Of a stretch of DNA of 64,000 bases, positions 12,010-25,600 are shown one piece after another. This stretch comes from Distichodus sexfasciatus (Eukaryota; Chordata; Actinopteri; Characiformes; Distichodontidae). Made by a program: the position numbers and the translations under genes. The DNA is taken from NCBI GenBank assembly GCA_032718565.1, contig JAVGVS010000387.1, positions 183,501-247,500 of the forward strand, given 5' to 3'. The notes below the pieces were generated by a model that saw nothing but the letters and a program-made list of their open reading frames with translations, made no database searches and was not told the DNA's origin. Position 1 is the stretch's first letter. Each line of letters begins with the position of its first letter.

Positions 12010-14495
12010 ATGGTGAGTTTCAGCTTCTAATATTTATAGAATTTTCCAAAATCTTTGTTCAGTAAATTGGGACTGTGATGTCAAACATTGCAATAGCTGG
12101 GCCTCATTCCTCAATATTTTTCTCAGATTTGCTGATAAGAAAGTTAAGATATTAATTCAGTCACTTTTAGTTCACAAAGATGGGAAGATTTGTCATTATA
12201 GGAACCAACATGCAAACAATTTGGCATGTCATGAATCTCACTTCAATTTCGTTGTTTAATATGTTCCTAGCAGAAGTGTGAGAGATTCATGATGTGCTGA
12301 ATTGTTTGCCTGCTGCTTCTTATAATGACAGATATTCCCTCCTTCATAAACTGAAAGTGCATGCTTTAAAATTCTATAAGATATTTAAATAGCATAACAT
12401 TATTCAACTTTAGAATTTAGGGAAAATCAAATAAAGCATGCATTAAAATTTCTCTTCACCATTCGTAGCTTGTGTTTTTACCTAGGAACAAATCTCACAT
12501 GAGAAAACATTGATGTCAGAATCATGAAAATTGTGTAAGAGTGTTTTAAGAATAATTTCCCTCTTAACATAGGTGGCTTAATGATGCATACTGTGTGTGT
12601 CTTTCATCAGGCCAGTAAAAAGACTGCAGCAAAACGGAAGAATGCCCAAAGAGGCTCGTCCAATGTCTTCTCCATGTTTGAGCAGTCTCAGATACAGGAG
12701 TTCAAAGAGGTAAGTCTTATTAGGCAAATGTTACATAAATATATTTCATTCAGTTTATTTTATAACATGCTTTTTTGTTTTATAGGCCTTTGGCTGTATT
12801 GATCAGGACCGGGATGGTGTGATTAAAAAAACGGATTTGAAGGAAACTTATGCACAACTAGGTATGGAGAACAAGATAAGAAAAATCAGTTATGGCTGGA
12901 AGATCAGAGCTGATGTGATATTCTGTCATTGGTTTTCTCTTTACATTTTGCTCAAGAAAGTTAAGACATCTTTACTGATATTAATTGCAAAGTTAATTTG
13001 TGAGCAATTGTGCTGATTAAAGTCAGACATAACAGCATTTAAAGAGACAATTATGCCATAAGTTGGATAGTGTAAACCCACCTTTAAAATATACATGTAA
13101 GACTGGTTTATCTCATATAGCAGCCAGTAAAAGAAGAAATTAATTCATTGGGCCTCATTCACCAATATTTTTCTAGATTTTTACCCCAAATGTGTTCTTA
13201 AGAAAGTTAATGCATTTATATAGTATATTATGCAACTGTAGAATTGAAGAAAACCCAGTAAGCTGACAATTTGCACTAACATGCATGCAATAAAATTGGC
13301 ATTAGGGTGCTCTTCAGCAGCTGTAGATTCTGTTCTTACCTCGGAGCAAATCTTAAATAATAATGTCAAAATCTTAAGAATGGTCTCCCCTTTTTCTCTC
13401 TCTTTCTGTATGTACAGGAAAACTTAATGTAAGTGATGAAGAGTTGGAGGCCATGTTGGCCGAGGGGAAAGGTCCAATCAACTTCACAGTCTTCCTAACA
13501 CTCTTCGGAGAAAAGCTTAACGGTATTTAATAAAATAGGCTCACTTCAAATCGCCATAACCAACAATTTTCATGGTTTTATGTGTTGGAAAATAGAAAAT
13601 TAAAAATGAGCAATGCTATTAAATTTATTTTAAAATTTATTTGCTGCATGAATATCCCACTGCATAAATGTTAACAACACTGTGTGTAGAGTTTTTATAA
13701 ACATACTACTCTAAGCATGTGTACTGAAATCTTGCTGAAATAATCCGTTTCTAACATTTCGCTACAGGGACGGACCCAGAGGAGACCATCCTTGCTGCCT
13801 TCAAGTTATTCGACCCAGACGGCACCGGCTTTGTCAAGAAGGACGAGTAAGTCTACACAGTCTGATTATTTTATTTATGTTTATTTTCAGTATAATATAT
13901 ATTAGTGAGGTGTTATTTTGCTTTTCAACAGGTTCAAACGGCTTCTGCTTACCCAAGCTGACAAATTCACTCAAGATGAGGTTCGAGTCTGTTGTTTGTG
14001 TTCATATTTACTGCTGTTGATTTTACATCTTCCTTTTGATTGGTACTAACACATTGGCCCATTGTCAGGCAGAATTTTGGCCTGATTTACCTTGCTTGTA
14101 ACTTACATTTGGACATTTTTATCAGATTGTTTTCTTTTAAGGAGCAGTGATTAATAAGTGAAGTGTCCTTTCAAATCAGTTTTAGGAGATTACAGTTTTG
14201 AAGTATAGAATTAATTTATGCCAGAAGTGGACTAACAAACTTAAGCACTGGTAAAGATTTGTCACTGCAATATGATTGACAAGTGGGTAAAACCATTTTT
14301 TTCAATACTGATAACATAATAGCCAGTCAATCATTTGTGGTGCTGTTTTCCACACAAATATTTAACATTGTCTCTTTTTGTGTCCTCTAGGTGGAACAGG
14401 CTTTTTCAGTGGCTCCGATAGATGTGGCTGGAAATATAGACTACAAATCTCTTTGTTACATTATCACACACGGAGATGAAAAAGAGGAATCATAA
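12010..14495 (+). CDS. myl7: cardiac (atrial-type) myosin regulatory light chain 2
   Basis: The regulatory light chain wraps the lever arm of the heart myosin heavy chain and tunes contraction through calcium and phosphorylation. There are seven coding exons: 12010-12012, 12611-12709, 12786-12861, 13418-13522, 13768-13846, 13932-13980 and 14391-14495. They total 516 nt in frame, giving 171 residues plus stop, close to the family's usual size. The first exon carries only the start codon, ATG|GTGAG. Residues 10-22 contain the basic patch and the phosphorylatable QRGSSN serines (Ser17/Ser18). The first EF-hand loop is DQDRDGVIKKTD at residues 40-51, the calcium-binding hand of regulatory light chains. 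The C-terminus is ITHGDEKEES. The sequence agrees with fish cmlc2/myl7 along its whole length better than with myl2. It lies next to gck, as in human, but the two genes are divergent here. Confidence 0.97.
12095..12560 (+). repeat. palindromic foldback element in myl7 intron 1
   Basis: The element starts with GGGCCTCATTC, a motif shared with 13146 and 19526, so it is dispersed. Its centre is an inverted repeat: about 12160-12243 pairs with about 12277-12362 around a loop of some 33 nt. Matching blocks include GTCATTATA against TATAATGAC, GCAAACAATT against AATTGTTTGC, and CATGAATCTC against GAGATTCATG. It has no coding content. Confidence 0.6.
13146..13390 (+). repeat. second GGGCCTCATTC-family copy, in myl7 intron 3
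   Basis: It shares GGGCCTCATTCACCAATATTTTTCT-type sequence and a TTCTTAC...GAGCAAATCT block with the intron 1 copy, but lacks the central foldback. It ends just before the polypyrimidine tract of exon 4. Confidence 0.5.
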
Positions 14496-14555
14496 AAAAA
14501 TTAAATGAAAACACTGTGCCTGTAATGTACAACTTTTACATGTATACCGCTTCTA

Positions 14556-14561
14556 AATAAA
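14556..14561 (+). terminator. polyadenylation signal of myl7
   Basis: A canonical AATAAA stands 61 bases after the myl7 stop codon, which implies a short 3' untranslated region. Confidence 0.75.
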
Positions 14562-14599
14562 AATACATTACACAAGTCTGCAAAAATGCTTGTTTAACA

Positions 14600-15399
14600 A
14601 GGAGTTAAATTTTGACTCAATTCAGTGCGTGAGAATCAAGTATGAAAGGACGGATGTGTATCTTGTAATCTCAAGCCTGTGCAAAAAGCTGGTGAAATCA
14701 GTCTGCAGGTGGCAGCACTGTAGAAATATCTGAAAAATAAAAAGCAGGCATTTCCTAATTCCGGCCTGTGAGCCAGTCACAATCCCAGGTTGGAATTCAT
14801 ACAGCCTGCATCCTCTGTCTTAAAATGCATTATTTATGAAGAAATAAATCAAACAAATTGAACATGCAATTCATCTTTTCACTTTATAATGTGCAGCACC
14901 ACTATGTAACAAGAGTGGCTATGGAGTTCTTGCATAACTCTCTGGCCGTATAGAATTTGCTGTCATGGCTACAGCAAGTAAAATTATTAATAATGAAGGC
15001 TGTGCTTCAGGTGAGGTGGAAATGACATTGTTTGCCTAATTTATCATGTGATTGTTACCTCTTTAAAGACTGTAATTAAGAAACTATGCTATACAATATA
15101 TTAAAACAATATAAATTTTCAATAAAAGATGCATATTATGTAATTATTTAACATGATGTCATCATGTGGTCCTTGAGCACTTGTCACATTGTCAAATCTG
15201 GCCCTCCTTGAATAAAGTTTGGACACCCCTAGTCTAAGGGACATGGCAGGCCTCTACACATAAAGACATTAGAGTGCTTGAAGATATCTGATTTTATGTG
15301 TATTTGATAATATCAAAGCTCCAAGGATTCTGACCCTGTAAAATGATGGAAGCCGCTCTGTATATGCATATATACAGTACTTACTTTATTTGCAAACTT
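14600..15399. other. myl7-tbc1d10a intergenic region, no gene seen
   Basis: I recognise no exon or RNA. A phrase near 15215 (AGTTTGGACACCCCTAGTCT) is a typical end of a dispersed vertebrate-type repeat. Confidence 0.45.
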
Positions 15400-15626
15400 A
15401 ATTCTGATTCTGTAGTGAAACGGAAACCTATTTCAAAATATAGGATATGCACTCTTAGATTTTAAAATATTCCAGCTTTAATAGTTGAACATATTTACAG
15501 TATAAATCATGTCCATGATTTGTGAAGGCAAAAACAAACAAAGGAAAACATTTTTTGATTAATCGTAATCAAGGAAAAATATTAAATTAATCGTGATATT
15601 GATTTGAGGTCATATCGCACAACCCT
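15400..15626 (-). mobile_element. fragment of non-autonomous DNA element, AGGGTTGTGCGATATGACC end
   Basis: The fragment ends ATTGATTTGAGGTCATATCGCACAACCCT when read forward in pieces. The same terminus closes copies at 20042, 21119 and 30186, and starts a copy at 57664. Confidence 0.55.
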
Positions 15627-16696
15627 AATGTAAAGACGGTCTGTTTTATATATTTTAAGTGTAAAACAGTGTTACTCTCCTGAACCAAAACCTGCATAGA
15701 CGAGAAATTTCAACTCCCCGATATATTTAGACTCGATTTTAAAACCTCGAACACTGTAAACTAAGTTTAAGTGAAAACAGATTTTGTCTTCTTTCCACAC
15801 CCACTGCGTTAGGATTAGAATTATACACTTCTGTAGTAAACAAGTATGCATGGGAATTAACGTGCCGCAATTCGGGGTTGACATACTGTTTAGTAGGTTA
15901 GTATGCACGGTGGGACGTGTCCAGCGGAAGTAGAGATGACATGCGCATGTGCGGTTCTGTCAAGCGCTAAGAGGTTTGTTGGCCAACTACGAAAATGACA
16001 GATCGGGGAGATTTTGGGAGCCATTTTTATTAAATTAAGTTATATCTAAAATGTTAACGCGCGACGGTGTCGTAGAAACAATAACTTTTGTAGCCGACGT
16101 CGTTGACGATGGACAGCTAAAGCTAAAGCCGATCAGCTGAATGAAGCTAGCTAAGTTAGCATCTTGAGCGGCTAACGCAAAACGCTCTGTGAACTGAGGG
16201 AGAAAATACTGTTTTTGCGATTTTGTACAACCAATTTAACGTCTTTTTTTTTAGTTTAATAAGAGCTTTATTACAGTTATTGGTAACTTTCATCTCGCGC
16301 AAAGTGACACGTCGCTATGCTAACGCTGCTAACTATTAGCCAGCCAACTTTACTGAGGAGAAACTGTTAGCAAACTTTTTTAAAAACAAGTTTGTCGCTA
16401 ACATAAGCAAAAGTTTGTAGTCGGTTGTGGGATAAGAGCTGTATTGCTTGTGTTTTTCCTCAGCTTCGAGTATCGTTTAATCGAGTTTTGTAGAAGTCAT
16501 TTTTATAAACAAAACAAGGCGACAGATAAGACAACGCCAAAACGTTCAGGAGGGGATTTGAGCAGAGTAGGTGTTAAATGGAGGTCGGTGATGGTTTGTA
16601 GCTTGCAAAGTTTGTTGTGTAGTTGCTGTAAAAGTTTATCATTTGACTTTTTGGTGTAGTGTTGTGGTAATTCGGTGTGTGATGTGGCTGTAAGTA

Positions 16697-19600
16697 ATGG
16701 CTCGGTTTGAGAACGGGCGCCAGGCGGCCGACACGGTGAGTTTGCAGACCGTCGGCAGTCAGTTCGATGAGAGCTCTCTGGGCTCCGACTCCGAGATCAA
16801 CGGCTTCCCGAGCTCCAGACAGACGGACAAATATGGATTTATTGGAGGCGCACAGAAGTATTCAGCCGAAACGTAAGTCATCTCACATGTCTTTAATGCC
16901 AGAACGTATAGACAAAAAAAATGGGTGTTTCAAGATCCTTATACAAGTCCAACATGTATTGTGGAGGTCTAGTGGTTAGGAAACTCGCCTCTCAACCAAG
17001 AGGTCGTGGGTTCGAGTCCTAACTCCAGCACTACCACCACTGGGTCCCTGTGCCTGTGCAAGACTCTTAACCCCAAGCTGCTGTCTGGGACAAGTTCCTG
17101 AAATTAGTGGGAAAAATGTAAGTTGCTGTGGATAAGAGTGTCTGTTAGATGACGTTAATGTCTAGAGATGCACAGATCCAACTGTTTGTTTCGATACCGA
17201 TATTTGGGCTTTGTGTATCGCCGATCCCAAGTGCCAATCCGATACCAATTTTTAATTATTAAGTTGTGTATCTGTCTATGAGGAGCATACACAAAATAGA
17301 AAAACTTACAATTTTCAGATAGGCTTCATACAGTAGATCAGTCCAATGCCATCTATACCCGATCCAGCTATAAGTCGTTTTTTGACTGATATCCGATCCG
17401 CGTATTGGATCGGTGACGTCTTTAGAAGTGTACCTTGACCAATTCTAGACCCTGGTGTAGATTGTTATGATAAGACAAATAAAACTATATAGCAAAAAAA
17501 TTGGTTCCCAAAAGATTTGTTCTATAGGTAACTCTCTAACTGTACATGTTACATGTGCATGTTATGGTAACAAACTATGTATGTAAAGTGCAATGTGCCT
17601 TTTGTTGCAGAATCTACAAGTGAGCATAACATTCTTAAATGGTATGTTGGTGACATAAGCATACATAAGTCTTTGTGGTTCACAATATTGTAAAACAGCA
17701 TTTTTAAGTGAATGATAATTTATAATTGTGAACACACCTACCCTAGCAGAGCACACAGTGCACCACAAAGAAATGTGACCTCTGCATTTGACCTATACAT
17801 GAAGGAGCAGTGGGCAGCTTTTTTTGGGCAGCGCCCAGGGAGTAGAGCTTGGAGACAGAAACTTGCTCATGAATGCCTCAGTGGCATATTTACCGGTTTG
17901 GGATTTGAACCAGCGACCATTAGATCACGGGGCCAACTCCTTAACCGTAACGCTACCATGCATGGGCACTTGAGTTTTACTAGGGATGAAAACCCCTAAA
18001 GTTCCATCACAGTGCCATAGCATATCAATTCACTGCACAACAATGTAATTTCTGCCGATAAGTCTGGTACGATACGATTCTGATTAGACTGTCTCAATCA
18101 TCCTAAATTGCTTTTCTAACTGACTCCAGCTAGACTGTCAATTTTCCTTATTTACTGCCCCATCGCCAGTCTATCTGGATCAATTTCAGATTACAAGAAC
18201 AGTCTATTATGAGTAAATCTAACTTGAGCAGTTTTAGCTTAAAGGTCGAAAACTCTCCAAGATGTTTTTTTAAAGTAATGGCTGACAACATAATAGTATG
18301 CTGTGCTTTTGAATTCAAGCCAGCACAGTGATTTCTGGTTAAGACATTACTTGAATAAAGGTCCAGCATTGGAGTGCTTCTTTCATCTCTCTATCCCTCT
18401 CGTAACCACTGCACACCACACCCAGTTAGAGCAGCAGCTTGAGTTGCAATGAGAGCCATACAATTTATAATAAACAAAAGAACAAAGCAGTAATAACAAA
18501 AGAAATTACAAGACACAGTGGCTGAAGATCCCTAAATGAGCGTTTCACTCCGGCTGCACGCTGCATTGGGCGTGTTTTCTGTGTGTGTTCTGTGAGCAAG
18601 ACTATGCTTAGAGTCTTTTAGTTATTGTGTAATGTCTAACCTATGAATATATACTTAGTGATGTGGGGTTTGTCTGTGGAAGTCGTTTAACCCAACCAGA
18701 CAAGGCAGCATGCTTATACACTCGTCCTTTTCTCCTGTTCTTCTTTGTAAAATGTGTAGATTCTTAAAGAAAATCTGTCTAACTAAAGTGCTAAAAACAC
18801 TAGTAACACTAGAATGGTACCTTGAACACATTTTAGAGATGTGTATACGATGTGTGTTGGTGTAGGTCTCCTGGGAACCTATATTTACAAAAAGCACTGG
18901 TGCAGATAAGTTCAGAAACACCCAGGGGACTAACTAGGCTTAATCTTCTCTTTCTGTGGAGACACACATTGCGAGTGTTTATGCCTCCGCCCAAACACTT
19001 GCTGCTCGTTTCTAACATCATCTGTGCGCATCGAGTCAGTTTGACATCGCTCCAGCAAATATCACACTGAATGAGATAATTTTTTTAGTGTAGCCAAGAT
19101 TGTTTTTGCAGAGTGAGTGTGAAGATACTTATCGCTGTTACCTCGACATGAAACACCGCAATCATTTCCTATAGACAAGATGATTGCACAGTATCAGCGA
19201 AAAACAAAAACACTTGAAGTCAGAACCAGGCATTTGATTTTATGTAGGTGGTTAAATTCCTTTTAAATTGTAAATTTGAGCGGAACAGTTTTGTCACTTT
19301 TCCAGTCGGACCGGTTTTCGTCTGATTGAACAAACTCAACCACCATCCGCTACCCAGATGGATAAACAGCTGCATTAGATCTCAGTATGACTTCTGAGTT
19401 AATTAGTGAGTAAGTGTGATGATACAAGCTGGATGTAATGGGCATTCATCAGCACAGTTATGCTAACTATAAAGTCATGTTAGTTTGCCTCATAAAGAGA
19501 CCAGGGAAAGCAGACATAAGATCATTGGGCCTCATTCACCAAATTTGAAGATATTTGTTCTTAAAACCCATTTACACAGTTTTCATGAACATTCTGACAT

Positions 19601-22600
19601 TAACTAGTGTGTTCTTGTATTTTAGAACTTTAAAACTTCTCCAACTAAAACTGGAAAATTAAGTGAAAATTAATAAAAACCTATTTTAAGAATCCTTAAT
19701 TGACATAATCTTGGTTATTTTGATAATTTTTAAATTCTGTTAGTACTTTACAAAAATACTTCCTCTGTGACCACTTATACTTTCCACAATGTTCATGTAC
19801 TGCCTCCTTAAAAACGTACCATCATGTGTGTTGTCACATGACTCTGCCCCGTCCAGTCTGCCACTATTCTGCATGTGTGTGTGTTCCTGTCAGTTATTTT
19901 AAAATCACAAAGTTATGCACTCTTTCATCAGAAACAAATATCCCAGCTTTAGTAGTTAGCATACAAACCCTAAAGGTCAAAAGAATTGTTCTTCAATATC
20001 GATATCCTAGTGATATTGATTTGAGGTCATATCATACAGCCCTGACTCCAGACGTGAAGCTTGACTTTGCGTTTAAACCTGCTACGCTGGCATTTGAAGT
20101 AGACAAGTGAGAGTTAATGGGTGCTGAGTGGACAGTAGGTTTCCTGTTTCCTGAGGTCCAGAAGCCCTGAGGTCACCCGGCTCAAAACTTTCTAGTCAGG
20201 CCTGTTTCAGACACTCCTGATTGTTTTGTTTTTGTGCAGTACATGGTAATAAAAAATGAGGAACACATATTCTAGCTTAAAACGGCCGACATAGTATGTA
20301 GAAGGGAACTGTGACTTTCATATAAAATTGCATCTGGCATGGTTCTCCCATAAGAGGAAGTGTGATCAATGCTGACCGACGATTTTACATACATTTGCAT
20401 GTGCTGAACTAATCCACAATCGTCTTTCAGATTTACACCCATTTGCATTAGGACACAGTTTTATCAGTTATCTTCATCTTCAGTTTTTCTTCCAATCAGC
20501 ACCAGTTAATCCTTCACGTAGACTCGGGTGCATTTGATGAGCTTATTGTTGAAAGTGGAAGTGGAAAAATGAGCATGAGGAAGTCAGAATGAAACTATGG
20601 TTTGGTGGATGTTTTAGTGGATAATTATGTTTGGACAAGTGGTACAACACAATATAATTTTGTCCTTTTCAATATGAGGGCTTTATTATTTGATACTGAA
20701 TTATATGCTATAAGTTATGGTTTCAAAAGCTCTAAAAGATGTAGAGTTTTATTGTCTTTTATTCTTACTTGATGCTCCTCAACAGACTACAATCAGCAAT
20801 AATACAATAATGTAAATCTTATGTTAGAAATTCTAACTGCTGGGGCTGGATAATTAATTGAAACCATCACTCAGAATCAGTATAATCTTGATGTTTGTTT
20901 CAATTATTTTTTTAAATTCTGCTAATACTAAAGAATTCTGTTTGTACACTGCCTGGTGTGGTCCTTCTGTTATTTTTAAATAAAAAACATCTGCTCTCTT
21001 TCAACAGAAGAATTATCCCAGCTTTAACAAATAAGCAAAGTAATCATTCATTAATCGCAGTTGTGGTAAAATGTTCAATTAATCATGATATTGATTTAAT
21101 GTCGTATCACACAGCCCTACTAACTACTGCAGCAATTGTACACAATTAGCTATGAGGATTAATTATTTGATAAATGATGCAGTGCCACTCTTAGGCCTAC
21201 ATCAGTAAATAAGGCCTAAATAAATCTATGTGACAGTGCTGTAAAACATTATAGGTGTAGCAGTACACACACTCACAAACCAAATAAACAATAAAGCATG
21301 ACACTGAGCCCAGAAACTTCTCACACTGTTTTGTTTGAGTATAATCACGTGTAAGACAGGCAACACATACAGTCCTGGCTGCATGCTTCTGACTGTAGTG
21401 ATATGTCTGCTGATAAGATTATCGTTGTTGATAGTAAAGGTTGTGTGCAATCCTTATTCAGCAGTGACACGGATTAAAGTCGCTCAGGAGGAAGGTGGAT
21501 CCCCGTTAATCGCTGAGCGCTGAGTTCATCTCTTCCAGGGACGTCGAGGGCTGTAGCTTAAATTTTATTTGCTTGAGCTGGTCTGCCTAAACAGAGAAGG
21601 TGATTTCAGTCTGGGAGGAGAACACGTCTCCCAAATCGTCTCCTAGTCTGTAATTACAGGAATGTGGAGGCAGACGATCATGTAAATATTTGGTCTTATG
21701 AAATAAACCCATATTCTCAAGTCATTTAAAGAAAAAAAGGTCTCTGTGACTCTGTTGCAGCTCGATCTGTTCAGCAGAGATAAAGTAGAAAAAAGAAGTA
21801 TATTAAGGATTTACATTAAAGGTCGACCGGTTATCGTCCGGGCCGATATTACACATTTTGCTGATTATCGGTGCTTAATTTTTTACCATCACCGGTATTA
21901 AGTAATTACAAGGTGTGCTACTGTGGCTCCATGGCCGTCTCTTCTCTTTGTGCCGTTTTCTCTTGACTCGCAGCTTTATTTAACGTCTCGTCCACAGCAG
22001 TCTCTGATTGGCTATATGTCACACGAGTAGTAGCCAATCAACGCTGAACCCTTGTTGTCACTCACACCCCACTCACACACGAGTGCGGCATGAATCTCCG
22101 AGAAGAAGAAGAGCAGAGAGGAGAGTTTCAGCTGAGTTTGATGTTTGTAAAGTTCTTATTTTGGTTCCAAGTCTCGGTTATCCGTCCCTGTTAACGTGCA
22201 GTAATCGGTATTGATATCGGCCCTGAAAAACAATATTGGACGACCTCTAATTTACATTTCACCTTTATTTTATTTAGCAGATGCTCTTATCCAGGGCAAC
22301 TGTCATTTTACTGATTTTAGGGACAGTCTTTCGGGAGCGACTTGGGGTTAAAGATTTGCTCAGGGACTCAATGATGTAGTGCTGGAGCTAGGATTCCAAC
22401 TCACAACGTCTTGGTCCAGAGGCAAGTGTCCTGACCATTGGACCACCACCCATTTGTTAGTTTTAGGTTTCATATTAATGTTTGATTTTGGTGCATCTCA
22501 CCCTCTCTCTCTTGCTCTTCTTTTTTTGTTCTTTCTTTCTCAGGGCTCAGGATGTGCCCCCAGAGGTGCTCAGGCAGAGGGAGGTGAAATGGCTGGACAT

Positions 22601-25600
22601 GCTGAACAACTGGGACAAATGGATCAGCAAGAGATTCAATAAAGTACATTTACATTTTTACCTTTTCACTCATTTTTAATTTACCCTTATTCATTATTGA
22701 TTCATAATCAAAGAACACAAGAAGGATGATAATAATCATAAATAATGAAATGGTAGATGCTCGATACATTTGTTGCTGATTTTATGTAATTATACAGACC
22801 CTCCAGGATTTCGCCGGCCTTTTTTGAGATTGTTGCGGCCTAAAAAGTTGTGATGAAAGTAGCAGCGTTTTTAGGTGTTTTGTGGTAATAAAGTTGCGGG
22901 AGCAAGTCAAAGTTGCAGAAAAATGTTGTCCCCCTTTATAATGACTCTTTAACAATTAATTAAAATTAAGTGAACAAAACCACTATTATTTTTATTAACC
23001 ATTAATCATTTCGTTATTTTTGAAGTTAAATGTGAGGCGTTTTTATCCCACACGTTTCCGGTGTCTTCTAAACATAACAAGGCAGTGAGTTCGCTTGCAC
23101 GTGGCTCAACGTTTTTGCAGGAAATGACTATGATTGGTAAAAAATTGCGGTAAATGGTCAAAATTGCACGGTAGTAATGAATTTGACGGGATTGGTTGAA
23201 TTGAATTTGCGTTAATAGTTGCGATCGCAACATCGCCAAATCCTGGAGGGTCTGATTATATTACAGTGTGGATTCATTACTATTCTGGATCAGTCTGAGG
23301 AATTTTGGCGATGCAGAAAAGATGAAGACTTTCTTGCCCCGACAAGAAAAGACAAGTTGTTTTATAGTGTCATCACCTGCCTTTAATATCTATCTTTAGT
23401 ACATTAGGTATCTTTCCTCGCTCCCTGACTCTAATAAAGTGTTCAAGACGGGTGATAGTGCATGGTTATTAGAGTAAGTTCCTCCCTCTTTTGACAGCGT
23501 TGTGACTCTCTTCTCATTCTCGTTTCTCTCTTCCTGTCCTTCTCTACGGTAGGGCTGCTCGATTATGAAAAAAAACATAATCACGATTAATTTGGTCAAT
23601 CTTGAAATCACGATTATTTAACACTTTACTTTGTGTTACTATTTAAGACTTTATGCTACTCTCCTCCTTCCGCCATCTTTACCGCTCAGACTGTACACCG
23701 CCACCAGAACACACACGTGCGTTCAGTCTTCGGAAGGTGCGTTAGTGCGCGTGCGTGTGTCATTCAGAACACAAGACAAAATATGAGTATACTTGCAGAG
23801 CGTAATGTGGCAAAATAATTGTAATTATAATTGTTTTTGTCGATTACATTATTTTTGTGATTGTTTGGAGCTGAAATTGAAATTGAAATTAAAATTCGAT
23901 TAATTGCACAGCCTTACTCTACGGTATTGTCTTTTATAAGTCGTGTTTTGCTGCTCTAATTACCAGGAACCTCCAAAGAGTGTCTGAATGACTCAGTAGT
24001 TGGAATTGATCTGGGCTTTGTCTGGACAAGCATGGCATCTCGCCATCGTTATACACAGACTTTTAAAACACTGTGTGTGTGTTTGTGTGTGTGTGTGTGT
24101 TTGCAATCCCTTGCCCTTTCCTTTCCTTTCCTAAGCTCTCTAAAGCTTCCATTGTGGGCTGAGGAAACCTCAGGTAAAGAGAACAACAGTGTGTGCTGTA
24201 GGTTCTCTGAAACTTTGTGTTTGCACGACTGTCTGAGTTTGCGTATGTGTGCGTGTGCGTGCTTGTGCTCGTGTTGCTTAACAGCTGAACTTGGCTGGGT
24301 TGTGTACCTGCAATATGACATAATCTCTCTCTCTCTCTTTAGTTATATTTTCTTCGGTTAAAAATTAGGTGCTGCCACACGTCCTTAAGAACTCAGATGT
24401 CTCTATGTCGGACACCTGAGATAACGTAGCACTAAAATGCATCTCCGTTTCAGAGCATGTTCATGTTGTAGGCAGTGTGTTTTTGAGGCTAGTAAATGAG
24501 TATAATACAAAAGCAGAAATACAAAGCAATATCTGTAATAATCTCTCGGTGCTCTGTAGAATTGCCAGCAACGAATAATCTTTGTTAAAAATATGATTCG
24601 TATATTTGATTCATTTTGATTTTCAAAAATTTGACCTTGCTCGTTGTAAATGCATGTATTGAGGTCATGCCTGTGACTTTTTTGGTGAATGTTGGCATGA
24701 ATTTGATTTCAGGGTGAACTGTTTATTAATTACAGTGCAAGTAAATTACATCAAATACTGAATAATTTCATATTTTGCATTGACAAGAATGTTGCTAATA
24801 ATAAAAGAGGAATGTTTATCAGTTAAAACACTGGTTTGCTTTTATTTAAGGGTTGACCGATTATCGGGGGCTGATATTAGATATTTTGCCGATTATCGGC
24901 ACCGGAGTTAAATTTTGACCGTCACCAATATTATTAGGCTACATCACAGCACTACTGTGGCTCCACTGCCGTCTCTGCCATTTGCTCTCGACTCGGCGCT
25001 TCATTTAATGTCCCGCCCACAACAGTCTCTGATTGGCTGTATGTCACACGAGTAGTAGCCAATCAACGCTGAAGCCTTGTCACTCACACCACTCACACAG
25101 TGTGAAGCTCCAAGAAGGAGGAGAGTTTCAGCTGAGCTTGTGGATTAAAGTGTTGAAATTTTTGACGGATTTTTTTTTTTTTTTTTGCACATCAGTTCCA
25201 AATGTCTGTTATCGGCCCCGTTAACTAGCAATAATCGGTATTGATATCGGCCCTGAAAAACCAATATCACCTGATCGTCAATATCTGCTTTTAATAGCAT
25301 CTGTTACTTGAAATAAATGTTTAAATTTTAATGACCTAATCAGCCATTGCATTGTGGCTGTGTGTGTTTGCGTAAAACGTGCAACCTGCCGTTTCTTTGG
25401 ACGTACGTTACTCTGTGTTGTTGCTGCCAGTGTGTGAATCATAACGTGGGCATGTGACGTGGGCCTGTGAATTTCTGTGACGCTATTTACACCTGGTACA
25501 AATATCACTTCAGTAATAACAGTTAAAGGGTAAGATCTGATTGGGGTGTGCGGGTGTAAAAAGCAGATCTGCTCTGCAGCATTAAGGAAAAACAGAAGCT

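Noticed and set aside
16961..17040. Possible tRNA-Glu gene
   Set aside because: The A and B boxes are good but the anticodon arm and acceptor stem do not pair, and the sequence continues into a SINE body and tail.
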